DNA of 64,000 nt from Micromonospora qiuiae (GTDB lineage Bacteria; Actinomycetota; Actinomycetes; Mycobacteriales; Micromonosporaceae). The translations under genes were made by a program, and so were the position numbers. Within the stretch, counting starts at the first letter, position 1; every line of letters begins with the position of its first letter. Below the pieces are notes generated by a model, which did no database searches, was not told the origin of the DNA, and saw only the letters and a program-made list of their open reading frames with translations. The stretch is taken from contig NZ_BOPC01000012.1 of NCBI RefSeq assembly GCF_016863555.1, positions 29,031-93,030 of the forward strand. Direction: 5' to 3'. Shown here piece after piece: positions 1-10,209 of the stretch.

Positions 1-706
1 GAGCCGCGACCAACCCGCTGCACTCCCGGCGTACCCCGGTCTCGGCGGCGTCGGCGACCCGCCAGTCACCGACGGCCAGCGCCGACATCAGGTCGATGGT
101 GGCCGGCGCCGGATGGGCGGCACCGGGCGGGCGGCAGTCCGGGCAGACCGCGCCACCGGCCGGTACCGAGAAGGCACGGTGCCGCCCGGGGGTGCCGCAG
201 ACCGCGCAGGCGGTCAACGCCGGTGCCCAGCCCGCCAGCGCCATGCCCCGCAGCAGGTACGCGTCGAGCACCAGGGTGGTGGCGTGGCTGCCCTCGGCGA
301 GGGCCCGCAGCGCACCCAGGGTGAGTTGGAACAGCCGCAGCGACGGCTCCCGCTCCACCGGGGTGAGCCGTTCGGCGGTCTCGGCGATCGCGCTGGCCGC
401 CGTGTAGCGGGGATAGTCGCCGAGGAACCGCTTGCCGTACAGGTCGATCCCCTCGACCTGGCTGACGGTGTGCAGCGAGCTGCCCAGTTCCCCCTTGGGA
501 TCACCGGCGAGCTGCAGGTCCACGTGGCCGAAGGGCTCCAGCCGGGCGCCGAACTTCGAGGTGGTCCGGCGTACCCCGCGGGCGACCGCGCGCAGCCGGC
601 CGTGCCGCCGGGTGAGCAGAGTGATGATCCGATCCGACTCGCCGAGTTTCTGGACGCGCAGCACCACCGCGTCGTCGCGGTAGAGCTGTCGGCGGTACCC
701 GGCCAT
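1..706 (-). CDS. recO: DNA repair protein RecO (3' end outside window)
   Basis: RecO acts with RecF and RecR to load RecA on single-stranded DNA and to anneal strands during recombinational repair. The frame reads MAGYRRQLYRDDAVVLR at the start, the usual RecO beginning, and 235 residues are visible before the window edge. Family members are about 245-260 aa, so only the tail is missing. An N-terminal OB-fold (about residues 1-80) is followed by a helical domain with a zinc-type cluster C167-x2-C170 and C188-x2-C191. The ATG at 706 was chosen because it opens the conserved N-terminus; the ATG 8 bases upstream is in another frame. It is the last gene of the minus-strand chain that contains era. 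Identification is firm. Confidence 0.93.
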   Translation of the reverse strand, partial: MAGYRRQLYRDDAVVLRVQKLGESDRIITLLTRRHGRLRAVARGVRRTTSKFGARLEPFGHVDLQLAGDPKGELGSSLHTVSQVEGIDLYGKRFLGDYPRYTAASAIAETAERLTPVEREPSLRLFQLTLGALRALAEGSHATTLVLDAYLLRGMALAGWAPALTACAVCGTPGRHRAFSVPAGGAVCPDCRPPGAAHPAPATIDLMSALAVGDWRVADAAETGVRRECSGLVAA

Positions 707-831
707 CGCGCCATTCTCCCCCCGGCCGCGGTGCGGGTGGCACCCTGGGTCGGAACTCAGGGTCCGCTCGGGGTCTCGGTGCCGATGATCCCCGATGCGC
801 GTACGCCGGCGCCGGCCGTAGCCTCCTCGGC

Positions 832-1626
832 ATGGCTCAGCACCAGACCAACGCGATGCCCCGCAAGACCATGGCGATCGCCGCGGCCGCCACCATGATC
901 TTCCTTGCCGGCTGCGACAACCTCTCCGTCCGCCGGCTCGACTACGACACCACCGAGTCCACCCAGATCACCGCGATCCGGGTGCTGCCCGGTGCCGGCG
1001 ACGTGGTGGTCCGTGGCGACGGCGACGCGGACGGCGTACGCATCAAGCGGGTGGTGCGCTACCAGCGCGGCCAGCCGGACGCGACGTACGAGATCAACGA
1101 CACGGAACTGGTGCTGGACACCTCCTGCGGCCACTGGTGCAGCGTCTCCTACGAGGTGATCACCGGCACGGGGGTCAGCGTCCACGGCGAGACCGGCTCC
1201 GGCAACGTCGACCTGATCCGGGTCGGCCCGGTCGAGGTCAAGGTGGGCTCCGGCGACGTCCGGGTGTCCAACGCCGCGGGCCCGGTCCGGGTGCGGAGCG
1301 GCTCCGGCAACATCGAGGTGTACGACGTGGCCCAGCCCGTCGTGCTCCACGCCTCCTCCGGGGACATCACGGCCAGCCGGCTCGGCGGCGAGGTGAACGC
1401 CGAGGCCAGCTCGGGCAACGTCAGCGTCGAGCTGGACCGGCCGGCCTCCGCCCGGGTGCACGCGTCGAGCGGCGACGTGGAGCTGACCGTGCCGGCGGGC
1501 GCGTACCAGGTGCGTTCGAAGGCCGGTTCCGGCCAGGTCGAACTGGGTGTGCCACACGATCCGTCCGCTCGGCTCGTGCTCGACGTACGCACCGGCAGCG
1601 GCGACATCACCGTCACTTCACGTTGA
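832..1626 (+). CDS. DUF4097-type beta-strand repeat lipoprotein
   Basis: A predicted secreted lipoprotein of unknown function. The N-terminus has a basic start, a hydrophobic stretch and a lipobox LAGC with Cys28 as the likely lipidated residue. The rest is built of repeated short beta-strand units around GSGNV, GSGDV and SSGDI motifs, characteristic of the DUF4097 right-handed beta-helix family. Two starts are possible: 832 and an in-frame ATG at 856 (MPRKT), which gives a cleaner signal peptide. Neither has an obvious Shine-Dalgarno sequence. The gene is divergent from recO, and its 3' end overlaps the convergent acyltransferase gene by 14 bp. The protein probably acts at the outer face of the membrane; no enzymatic motif is visible. 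Confidence 0.85.
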   Translation: MAQHQTNAMPRKTMAIAAAATMIFLAGCDNLSVRRLDYDTTESTQITAIRVLPGAGDVVVRGDGDADGVRIKRVVRYQRGQPDATYEINDTELVLDTSCGHWCSVSYEVITGTGVSVHGETGSGNVDLIRVGPVEVKVGSGDVRVSNAAGPVRVRSGSGNIEVYDVAQPVVLHASSGDITASRLGGEVNAEASSGNVSVELDRPASARVHASSGDVELTVPAGAYQVRSKAGSGQVELGVPHDPSARLVLDVRTGSGDITVTSR

Positions 1627-2716
1627 CCTGGCTGGTCGGGTCACGCTGACCGGGTACCCCGTGGTCGTCGCCGGAGCGGCCCTCGGCGTGCCGGCGGCCG
1701 GCCGGTACCGGCGGTCGCCGGCCGCCGGGGATCAGCTCGGGTGGGCGCCGCGCGGCCACGTCCTCGACCCAGCCGAACAGCGCGGTCACCACGCCCAACA
1801 GCAGGAAGACCAGGACGATCCGGATGGCCAGACCCAGCGGGTCCTGGTGCGACCAGCCGACCACGTCCACCAGCGGGGTGAGCGCCACCACGAAGGACAT
1901 GTGCCACAGGTAGACCGTCAGCGCCCGCCGGTTCAGCACGGTCACCGCGCGGCCGAACAGCGCGTTGCGGTCCACCCAGGCGGCGGCCGCCGGGGCCCGA
2001 CCCAGCGCCACCAGGATGAACGCGGCCGACCAGAGGGCGTTGCCGAGCGGAATGTCGTTCAGGTCGTAGCCCCGCGGGCCGGGATGAGCCAGGATCCAGG
2101 CACCGCCGGCCGCCGCGAGGACGAGCACGATCGGGATCAGCACCCGGTTGGCCAGGCGGCGCAGCATCCCCGCCTGGTGGGCGAAGCCCAGCATCCAGGC
2201 GCCGAAGTAGAGACCGAACTCCCGGAGTACGCCGTGCGGGTTCGCATAGATGCCCAACTCGATGGCGAGCAGCAGGAAGTACGGGACGAGCAGGGTGGGC
2301 AGCGGAAAGCGCCGGAACAGCCAGAGCGCGATCGGGGAGGCGAGCACGAACCAGAGGTAGTCACGCAGGTACCAGATCGGGCTCAGTGCCAACGCACCCC
2401 AGTAATTGGCTGGCGGGTCGGCCACCGGAAAGAGCCAGAGCAGCACCTTCGGGGTCAGCGGCAGCCCGGTGAGCAGCATCGCCGGCACGAAGATCGCGGC
2501 CACCACCCACAGCGAGGGCAGCAGTCGTCGCAGCCGCCGGCCGACCGCCGTGGGCCCGGACCGGTCCAGGGAGGCCGCCATCAGCGACCCGGCGAGGGCG
2601 AACATCACCGACATCGCTGGAAACAGCAACGTCAGCGAGGCCCAACCGGTGACGTGGTAGACGACGACCCGCACGATGGCCAGGAAACGCAGCAGGTCCA
2701 AAAATCTGTTTCGCAT
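1613..2716 (-). CDS. acyltransferase 3 family integral membrane protein
   Basis: A 367-residue polytopic membrane protein of the acyltransferase-3 superfamily, whose members O-acylate cell-surface or small-molecule glycosides. The N-terminus carries the family R-x10-H motif (Arg10 to His21, ending VVYH), followed by roughly ten hydrophobic segments such as LTLLFPAMSVMFALAG and LWVVAAIFVPAMLL. The C-terminus is a short basic tail rich in Gly, Arg and Pro. ATG at 2716 is the start. It lies between the era operon and recO, but the ~180-bp gap to era suggests its own promoter. The acyl acceptor cannot be predicted from sequence. Confidence 0.85.
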   Translation of the reverse strand: MRNRFLDLLRFLAIVRVVVYHVTGWASLTLLFPAMSVMFALAGSLMAASLDRSGPTAVGRRLRRLLPSLWVVAAIFVPAMLLTGLPLTPKVLLWLFPVADPPANYWGALALSPIWYLRDYLWFVLASPIALWLFRRFPLPTLLVPYFLLLAIELGIYANPHGVLREFGLYFGAWMLGFAHQAGMLRRLANRVLIPIVLVLAAAGGAWILAHPGPRGYDLNDIPLGNALWSAAFILVALGRAPAAAAWVDRNALFGRAVTVLNRRALTVYLWHMSFVVALTPLVDVVGWSHQDPLGLAIRIVLVFLLLGVVTALFGWVEDVAARRPPELIPGGRRPPVPAGRRHAEGRSGDDHGVPGQRDPTSQVNVK

Positions 2717-2874
2717 CAGCCTGCATCTATGTCCGGGGGCGTAGGAACGTCTCCCTACCCTCCGGGGCCGGCCGGGGAAACGCCCAAGAACCCGCCGGGA
2801 TAGTGAGCCTTTCCATATGCCTGACCGATATCGATCAGCCGGTCAAGAGATGCTCGTCCGGATTGTGCCGCCAC

Positions 2875-2895
2875 GACCGGGCGGTCCGCCCGGTC
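2875..2895 (-). terminator. hairpin at the 3' end of era
   Basis: A perfect 9-bp inverted repeat (GACCGGGCG / CGCCCGGTC, 3-base loop) that starts inside the era stop codon and continues downstream of it on the minus strand. There is no T-run, as is common for actinobacterial hairpins at operon ends. It is a plausible transcription end for the phoH-to-era operon. Confidence 0.5.
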
Positions 2896-3811
2896 AGAAC
2901 CCGAGCTTGCGCAACTGCTTCGGGTCGCGCTGCCAGTCCTTGGCCACCCGGACGTGCAGGTCGAGATAGACCCGGCTGCCGAGCAGCTCCTCGATCTGCC
3001 GCCGGGCGGTGGTGCCGACCTCCTTGAGCCGGCTGCCCCGATGACCGATCACAATCGCCTTCTGGCTGGGCCGCTCGACGTACACGTCGGCATAGATCTT
3101 CATGAGCTGCCCCTCCGGGATCATCTCCTCGACCACCACGGCGATGGAGTGCGGCAACTCGTCCCGGACCCCCTCCAGCGCGGCCTCCCGGATCAGCTCG
3201 GCGACCAGCACCTGCTCCGGATCCTCGGTGAGCATGTCGTCCGGGTACAGCTGCGGCGACTCGGGGAGGTAGCCCGTCATCACCTCGACCAGCGTGTCCA
3301 CCTGGTATCCGGAGACCGCGCTGACCGGGACCACGTCGGCGAAGTCACCCAGCTCACTCACGGCGAGCAACTGCTCGGCCAGCCGCTTGCGGTCGACCAG
3401 ATCGGTCTTGGTGACCACCGCCAGCACCGTCGCCTTCAGCCCGGCCAGTTCCCCGGTGATGAACCGGTCGCCACGGCCGATCGGCTCGTCCGCGGGGATG
3501 CAGAGGCCGATCACGTCGACCTCGCTCCAGGTCTGCCGGACCAGGTCGTTGAGCCGCTCGCCGAGCAGGGTGCGTGGGCGGTGCAGGCCGGGCGTGTCGA
3601 CCAGCACCAACTGGGAGTCCGGCCGGTGCAGCACCGCCCGGATAACGTGTCGGGTGGTCTGCGGCTTGTTCGAGGTGATGGCGATCTTCTGCCCGATGAT
3701 CGCGTTGGTCAGCGTCGACTTGCCCGCGTTGGGCCGGCCGACGAAACACGCGAACCCCGCCCGGTAGGGCCGCTCACCGAGGTTGGCGGGCCCGCCAAGG
3801 CCGGCGCTCAC
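2894..3811 (-). CDS. era: GTPase Era
   Basis: Era is an essential GTPase that binds 16S rRNA and helps mature the small ribosomal subunit at the membrane. The 305-residue protein has G1 GRPNAGKS (about residues 25-32), a switch I TTRH, G3 DTPG, G4 TKTD and a C-terminal type-2 KH RNA-binding domain with the IGHRGSRLKEVG loop. The start is a GTG at 3811 overlapping the upstream stop codon as GTGA, so translation is likely coupled to the preceding cytidine-deaminase-like gene. Position in a ybeY-corC-cda-era operon is the normal actinobacterial arrangement. Confidence 0.97.
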   Translation of the reverse strand: MSAGLGGPANLGERPYRAGFACFVGRPNAGKSTLTNAIIGQKIAITSNKPQTTRHVIRAVLHRPDSQLVLVDTPGLHRPRTLLGERLNDLVRQTWSEVDVIGLCIPADEPIGRGDRFITGELAGLKATVLAVVTKTDLVDRKRLAEQLLAVSELGDFADVVPVSAVSGYQVDTLVEVMTGYLPESPQLYPDDMLTEDPEQVLVAELIREAALEGVRDELPHSIAVVVEEMIPEGQLMKIYADVYVERPSQKAIVIGHRGSRLKEVGTTARRQIEELLGSRVYLDLHVRVAKDWQRDPKQLRKLGF

Positions 3812-4185
3812 TCGGTCACCGTGCCGAGCACCGTGCCGTCCGGCGCGGCCAGGTGGATCGGGGCGTCGACGGCCAGGTCCCGTACGGCCGCGTAGCCCGC
3901 GCCATCGAGGGTGGACGCCTCGGTCACCACCACGGCCGCCTCCAGCCGGGTGGCACCCGCCGCCGCAGCCGAGGCGACCGCCAGTTGCAGCGCGGTGATC
4001 GTCAGCGAGGGCAGTGACACGCTTGCCGCCGCGTACGTCCGCCCGTCCTGGTCCCGCACCGCAGCACCCTCCACGGCACCCACCCGGCCCCGCGCCCCCC
4101 GGGCGAGGATGACCAGCTTGCCGTCCTCGGCGGTCAGCTCGGCGCCGGTGGGGCGGGCGGTCGGTACGGCGGTTGACTCAGGCAT
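3808..4185 (-). CDS. cytidine deaminase-like protein lacking zinc ligands
   Basis: A 125-residue protein between the CorC-like gene and era, the slot often filled by a short cytidine deaminase-fold protein in actinomycetes. Segments such as VRDQDGRTYAAASV and a helix of small residues followed by LEAAVVVTE resemble the CDA fold. However, neither the zinc ligand motif (H/C-A-E) nor the distal PCxxC pair is present, so deaminase activity is not expected. The ATG at 4185 overlaps the upstream corC stop by 8 bp, and the stop overlaps the era GTG. Its conserved place in a ribosome-biogenesis operon suggests a non-catalytic role; the fold assignment is inference. Confidence 0.75.
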   Translation of the reverse strand: MPESTAVPTARPTGAELTAEDGKLVILARGARGRVGAVEGAAVRDQDGRTYAAASVSLPSLTITALQLAVASAAAAGATRLEAAVVVTEASTLDGAGYAAVRDLAVDAPIHLAAPDGTVLGTVTE

Positions 4186-5560
4186 CTGCGGGCTGCCTCT
4201 CCTCTGATCGGTCGCTGTCGCCACCGGCGGCGGTCGCTCCACCAGCCGGTTCGTCCTGCGGTTCGGTCGGCTCCACCCGGCGCACCAGCACCGTGTCGAT
4301 CCGGTTGCGCCGACCGGTGGTGCCCTCGGCGAGCAGCCGGAGCCCGGCCACCTCGGCCTCTGCGCCGGGGATCGGCACCCGCCCCAGGGACTGGGCGAGC
4401 AGACCCCCCACGGTCTCCACCTCGTCGTGCGGCAGCTCCGTGTCGAACAGCTCGCCGAGATCCTCCACCGGCAACCGGGCGGTGACCCGCACCGCGCCGT
4501 CCGGCAGCTGCTCGACCGGCGGGCGTTCGACATCGTACTCGTCGGTGATCTCCCCGACGATCTCCTCCAGGATGTCCTCGATGGTGACCAGCCCACCGGT
4601 GCCGCCGTACTCGTCGACCACGATCACCAGGTGGTTGCGGGCGGCCTGCATCTCCGACAGCAGGTCGTCGACGGGCTTGGAGTCGGGCACGAAGGTGGCC
4701 GGCCGCATCAACTGGGCCACCGGCAGTTGGTGGTCCTCGTCCGCACCGCCCTGGGTACGCCGGACGAGGTCCTTGAGGTAGAGCACGCCGAGCACGTCGT
4801 CCACGCTCTCGCCGATCACCGGGATCCGGGAGAAGCCGGAGCGCAGGAACAGCGCGAGCGCCTGGGAAAGCGTCTTGCCCGACTCGATCCACACCATTTC
4901 GGTACGCGGCACCATGACCTCGCGGGCGATGGTGTCGCCCAGCGCGAAGACCGAATGGATCATCTGCCGTTCGCCGTGCTCCACGACACCGCGCTGCTCG
5001 GCGAGGTCGACCAGCTCACGCAGCTCGACCTGGGTGGCGAACGGCCCCTCCCGGAAACCCCGGCCCGGCGTGACCGCGTTGCCGATCAGGATCAGCAGCG
5101 AGGCCAGCGGGTTGAGCACCCGCCCCAGCCAACGCACCAGCGGCGCGGCGGCGCGGCCCACGGCGTACGCGTGCTGCCGGCCGAGGGTACGCGGACCGAC
5201 GCCGACCACGACGAAGCTGACCACGGTCATCGCCCCGGCGGTGACCAGCGCCGCCCGCCAGCCCGCGCCGAAGGTGTCCACCGCGACCAGCGCCACCAGC
5301 GTGGTGGCGGTCAGCTCGGCGAGCAGCCGGAGCAGCAACAGCAGATTGAGGTGACGGACCACGTCACCGGCGACCACCTGGAGGGCCCGCGCACCCCGTG
5401 CGCCGTCCCGGGCCAGCTCGGCGGCGCGGGCCGGTGAGACCGCAGCCAGGGCGGCCTCGGTCATCGCGATCAGGCCGGCGAGCACCACCAGCCCGGCGGC
5501 GAAGACGAGCAGTTGCAGATCGGGTAGGCCGGTGGCGGACGCGGCCAGGAAAGTCTCCAT
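4178..5560 (-). CDS. HlyC/CorC (CNNM) family membrane protein with CBS pair
   Basis: A 460-residue protein of the CNNM/CorC family, implicated in divalent cation (Mg/Co) transport or sensing. About residues 15-185 form the DUF21 membrane domain with four hydrophobic segments. They are followed by a CBS pair (about 205-325, for example REVMVPRTEM and NHLVIVVDEYGGTGGLVT) and a C-terminal CorC_HlyC domain (about 345-425). I chose the ATG at 5560, which shares its A with the upstream ybeY stop (TGATG junction) and precedes the first hydrophobic segment. An in-frame TTG at 5584 would add eight residues. A long Glu/Asp/Pro-rich tail follows the last domain. Confidence 0.93.
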   Translation of the reverse strand: METFLAASATGLPDLQLLVFAAGLVVLAGLIAMTEAALAAVSPARAAELARDGARGARALQVVAGDVVRHLNLLLLLRLLAELTATTLVALVAVDTFGAGWRAALVTAGAMTVVSFVVVGVGPRTLGRQHAYAVGRAAAPLVRWLGRVLNPLASLLILIGNAVTPGRGFREGPFATQVELRELVDLAEQRGVVEHGERQMIHSVFALGDTIAREVMVPRTEMVWIESGKTLSQALALFLRSGFSRIPVIGESVDDVLGVLYLKDLVRRTQGGADEDHQLPVAQLMRPATFVPDSKPVDDLLSEMQAARNHLVIVVDEYGGTGGLVTIEDILEEIVGEITDEYDVERPPVEQLPDGAVRVTARLPVEDLGELFDTELPHDEVETVGGLLAQSLGRVPIPGAEAEVAGLRLLAEGTTGRRNRIDTVLVRRVEPTEPQDEPAGGATAAGGDSDRSEERQPADA

Positions 5561-6033
5561 CACCGGGACCGGGTCGACCGCCAACTGGACAGCAGCCGAG
5601 CCTGCAACCCGAACATCTCCCGCTCCTCCTCCGGCTCGGCGTGGTCATAGCCGAGCAGGTGCAGCACCCCGTGCACGGTGAGCAGGTGCAGCTCATCGGC
5701 GGCGCTGTGCCCGGCCGTCGTCGCCTGCTTCGCCGCCACCTCGGGGCAGAGCACGATGTCGCCGAGCAGCGCCGGCTCGCCGCCGGCAGCGGCGTTCTCA
5801 CCGGGGCCGTGGTCGACGCTGCCCTCGTCCATGGGGAAGGCGAGCACGTCGGTCGGGCCGTCGCCGCCCATCCAGCGATGGTTCAGCTCGGTCATGTAGT
5901 CGATGTCGACCAGCAGCACGGAGAGCTCGGCGAGGGGGTTGACCCCCATCTCGTCGAGCGCGTGCCGGGCGACGGCGAGCACGGCGTCGGTGTCGACGTC
6001 GACACCGGACTCGTTGGCGATCTCGATGGACAA
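5560..6033 (-). CDS. ybeY: endoribonuclease YbeY
   Basis: YbeY is a zinc-dependent single-strand endoribonuclease needed for 16S rRNA 3' maturation and ribosome quality control. The 157-residue protein carries the diagnostic [11 protein letters not shown] metal-binding motif (H-x3-H-x5-H) near residue 120, and the N-terminus [10 protein letters not shown] typical of actinobacterial members. The start codon is TTG at 6033; no ATG or GTG in frame would retain the conserved N-terminus. It follows the PhoH gene by 15 bp and is coupled to the CorC-like gene by a TGATG junction. The phoH-ybeY pair is broadly conserved in bacteria. Confidence 0.96.
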   Translation of the reverse strand: MSIEIANESGVDVDTDAVLAVARHALDEMGVNPLAELSVLLVDIDYMTELNHRWMGGDGPTDVLAFPMDEGSVDHGPGENAAAGGEPALLGDIVLCPEVAAKQATTAGHSAADELHLLTVHGVLHLLGYDHAEPEEEREMFGLQARLLSSWRSTRSR

Positions 6034-6048
6034 CTTTCTTCCCCTGGT

Positions 6049-8178
<2,130 letters not shown>

Positions 8179-8350
8179 GGGTCGGGCCGAGGGGCCCTGC
8201 GCACCTGCTCTCGATCTCAACGCCGGGCCGGTCGCCGCGGCGTGCGGACGTTGCCACCATCGTATCGGGTCAACAGCCTCGACAGGCTGCCCATTTCCAC
8301 CCGCACGGCCGACAGCAGCGGACAAAACGGTCAGCCGGTCCCGGGTCGGG

Positions 8351-9739
8351 TCAGACCCGGAAGTCGTACCGGTCGAACGTCTCCTGGTGCCGGGTGAACC
8401 GGTAGGTCGCCCAGTGCATCCGGACCACCGCGCCGTCGCCGTCCCGGGTCAGCCGCAGCAGCTCACCGACCTCCCGACCGGAGACCGTCCGGAACACGTC
8501 CGGCCGGTCCGGCACCGGCGCGAAGATCGCCGGCGGCTTCCCCGGCGGGTCGCCGGCACCCCGGGCCCGCAGGGTCCCGTCGTGCCAGCTGAAGACGTAC
8601 TCGAAACCCTCTCCCCACCAGCGGCCGAGCAGTCCGCGTACGTGCTCGGGGGCCGGCTCGCCGGGCCGCCACGGGTCGATGTCGGCCGGGTCATGCTCGA
8701 CCGCGGCGGCGAGCAGCCGGTGCGGCAGATCGAGCAGCTCGATCGCGGTGCCGGAGGAGCCCAGCACGGCGGCGCCCAGCGCGGCCGGGGTGCCCTCGCC
8801 GCCCCGCCGGCCGTACGCCCCGGCGAGGAAGCCGGGCATCGCGCCGTCGTGCCCGACGTGCACCACCCGCTGCCCCTGCGGCACCAGGATCAGTCCGAGG
8901 CCGAAACCAGCGGCCCACAAAGTCTCGTCGGTGACCGTCACCGGCCAGCGCATCTCGTCCAGGGTCGCCGGGGCGAGCACCCGGCCGGCCGCGTCCAGCG
9001 CCGCCGGATCCGCCAGGAAGGCGGCCCACCGGGCCATGTCGGCGGCGGTGCTCCACAGCTGCGCGGCGGGACCGACCGCGCCGAAGTCGGTGGGTGGCTC
9101 CGGACGCGCCTCGTCGGAGTACGCGTCGACCAGGAACCCGGCCGCCGCCCGGGGGCCCGGGTGGACCGTGGTGGCGGTCAGCCCCAACGGAGTCAGCACC
9201 CGCTCGACCAGCACCTCGGCCCAGGTGCCGCCGCGCAGCTGCCCGACCAGCCGGCCGAGCAGCGCCATGCCGAGATTGGAGTAGTGGTAGCGGCGCCCCG
9301 GCGGCAGCACCCGCTCGGCCCGGGCCAGTTCGGCGATCAGCCGGTCGGCGTCCGGCGCTCGCAGCGTGTCCCAGACGTCGCCGTGCGGTTCCCGTTGCAG
9401 GCCGGCGGTGTGCGACAGCAGCCGGCGTACGGTCAGTTCACCGTGCGCCGGCAGGTCGAGGTGCCGCTCCAGCGGATCGTCGAGGTCGAGCAGGCCGTCG
9501 TCGCGGCACTGCATGACGAGTACCGCGGTGAAGGTTTTGGTCACCGAGCCGATCCGGAACCGGGTCTGCTCGTCCAGGGCGGTGTCGTTGCCGGTGCCGC
9601 CGGCCGTGCAGGTCCACAGCGGCCGGTCGGCCCGGTTCACCGCCGCCGAGATCGCCGGCACCCGGGCCTGCGCCTGGACCTGCCGCACCATCCGGTCCAG
9701 GTGACCGGCGGCGGCGGTACGGCCGGCGGCCGGGCTCAC
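8351..9739 (-). CDS. serine hydrolase, class C beta-lactamase/esterase family
   Basis: A 462-residue member of the beta-lactamase-related (Pfam Beta-lactamase) serine hydrolases, which includes esterases, D-aminopeptidases and penicillin-binding-protein relatives. The catalytic SxxK is SVTK (Ser65, Lys68), the YxN triad residue is in YHYSN (about residue 150), and an HxG-like VHVGHDG occurs near residue 300. The last ~110 residues form an extra beta-rich domain. No signal peptide is visible, so a cytoplasmic location is likely. The GTG start at 9739 overlaps the HIT gene stop as GTGA, indicating coupled translation. The substrate is unknown. Confidence 0.88.
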   Translation of the reverse strand: MSPAAGRTAAAGHLDRMVRQVQAQARVPAISAAVNRADRPLWTCTAGGTGNDTALDEQTRFRIGSVTKTFTAVLVMQCRDDGLLDLDDPLERHLDLPAHGELTVRRLLSHTAGLQREPHGDVWDTLRAPDADRLIAELARAERVLPPGRRYHYSNLGMALLGRLVGQLRGGTWAEVLVERVLTPLGLTATTVHPGPRAAAGFLVDAYSDEARPEPPTDFGAVGPAAQLWSTAADMARWAAFLADPAALDAAGRVLAPATLDEMRWPVTVTDETLWAAGFGLGLILVPQGQRVVHVGHDGAMPGFLAGAYGRRGGEGTPAALGAAVLGSSGTAIELLDLPHRLLAAAVEHDPADIDPWRPGEPAPEHVRGLLGRWWGEGFEYVFSWHDGTLRARGAGDPPGKPPAIFAPVPDRPDVFRTVSGREVGELLRLTRDGDGAVVRMHWATYRFTRHQETFDRYDFRV

Positions 9740-10095
9740 GCCACGCTCCGGGCCAGCATCGGGCCGAGCGGTGCCCCGCCCAGCAGGTGCGCGTGCGCGT
9801 GGAAGACCTCCTGGCCGCCGTACGTCCCGGTGTTGAACATCAGCCGGAATCCGTCGCCGAGCAGGCCCTCGTCCTCGGCCACCGCGGCGGCCGTGGCCAG
9901 CACCTCACCGGCCAGCGCCGGATCGCCCTGCGCGAGGGTGGCCACGTCCGCGTAGTGCTCCTTCGGGATGACCAGCACATGCACCGGCGCCTTCGGATTG
10001 ATGTCCCGGAAGGCGAGCGTGGTAGGCGTCTCACGGACCATCGTCGCCGGAATCTCCCCGGCGACGATGCGGCAGAACAAGCAATCGGTTCCCAT
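9736..10095 (-). CDS. HIT family (HinT-like) nucleotide-binding protein
   Basis: A 119-residue histidine-triad protein that hydrolyses purine nucleoside phosphoramidates in characterised relatives. The active-site triad is H99-A-H101-A-H103 in the FHAHAHLLGG motif, and an N-terminal C5-x2-C8 pair (CLFC) may bind zinc. The ATG at 10095 opens the canonical MGTDCLFCRIVAGEIPA; the reading frame extends upstream but without conserved sequence. It is coupled to the serine hydrolase downstream and separated from the XRE regulator upstream by 114 bp. A HIT gene close to rsmE/phoH is common in actinobacteria. Confidence 0.93.
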   Translation of the reverse strand: MGTDCLFCRIVAGEIPATMVRETPTTLAFRDINPKAPVHVLVIPKEHYADVATLAQGDPALAGEVLATAAAVAEDEGLLGDGFRLMFNTGTYGGQEVFHAHAHLLGGAPLGPMLARSVA

Positions 10096-10209
10096 CCCGG
10101 CAGTGTAAGTAAGGGCGACTCCCCGATATCTCAGGTACGTGGTGCGTCGGGCGGCGAGGGTCAGCCGGTTGCGGATCTGCGCGAGGGACAGGAACGGCGC
10201 GGTCACCCG

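Noticed and set aside
113..898. plus-strand frames opposite recO
   Set aside because: RecO reads with conserved sequence and Cys cluster on the minus strand; the plus frames have no conserved features.
8179..8325. N-terminal extension of the PhoH-like protein
   Set aside because: The frame is open but Arg/Gly/Ala-rich and lacks conservation; the ATG at 8178 gives the usual PhoH length after intein removal.
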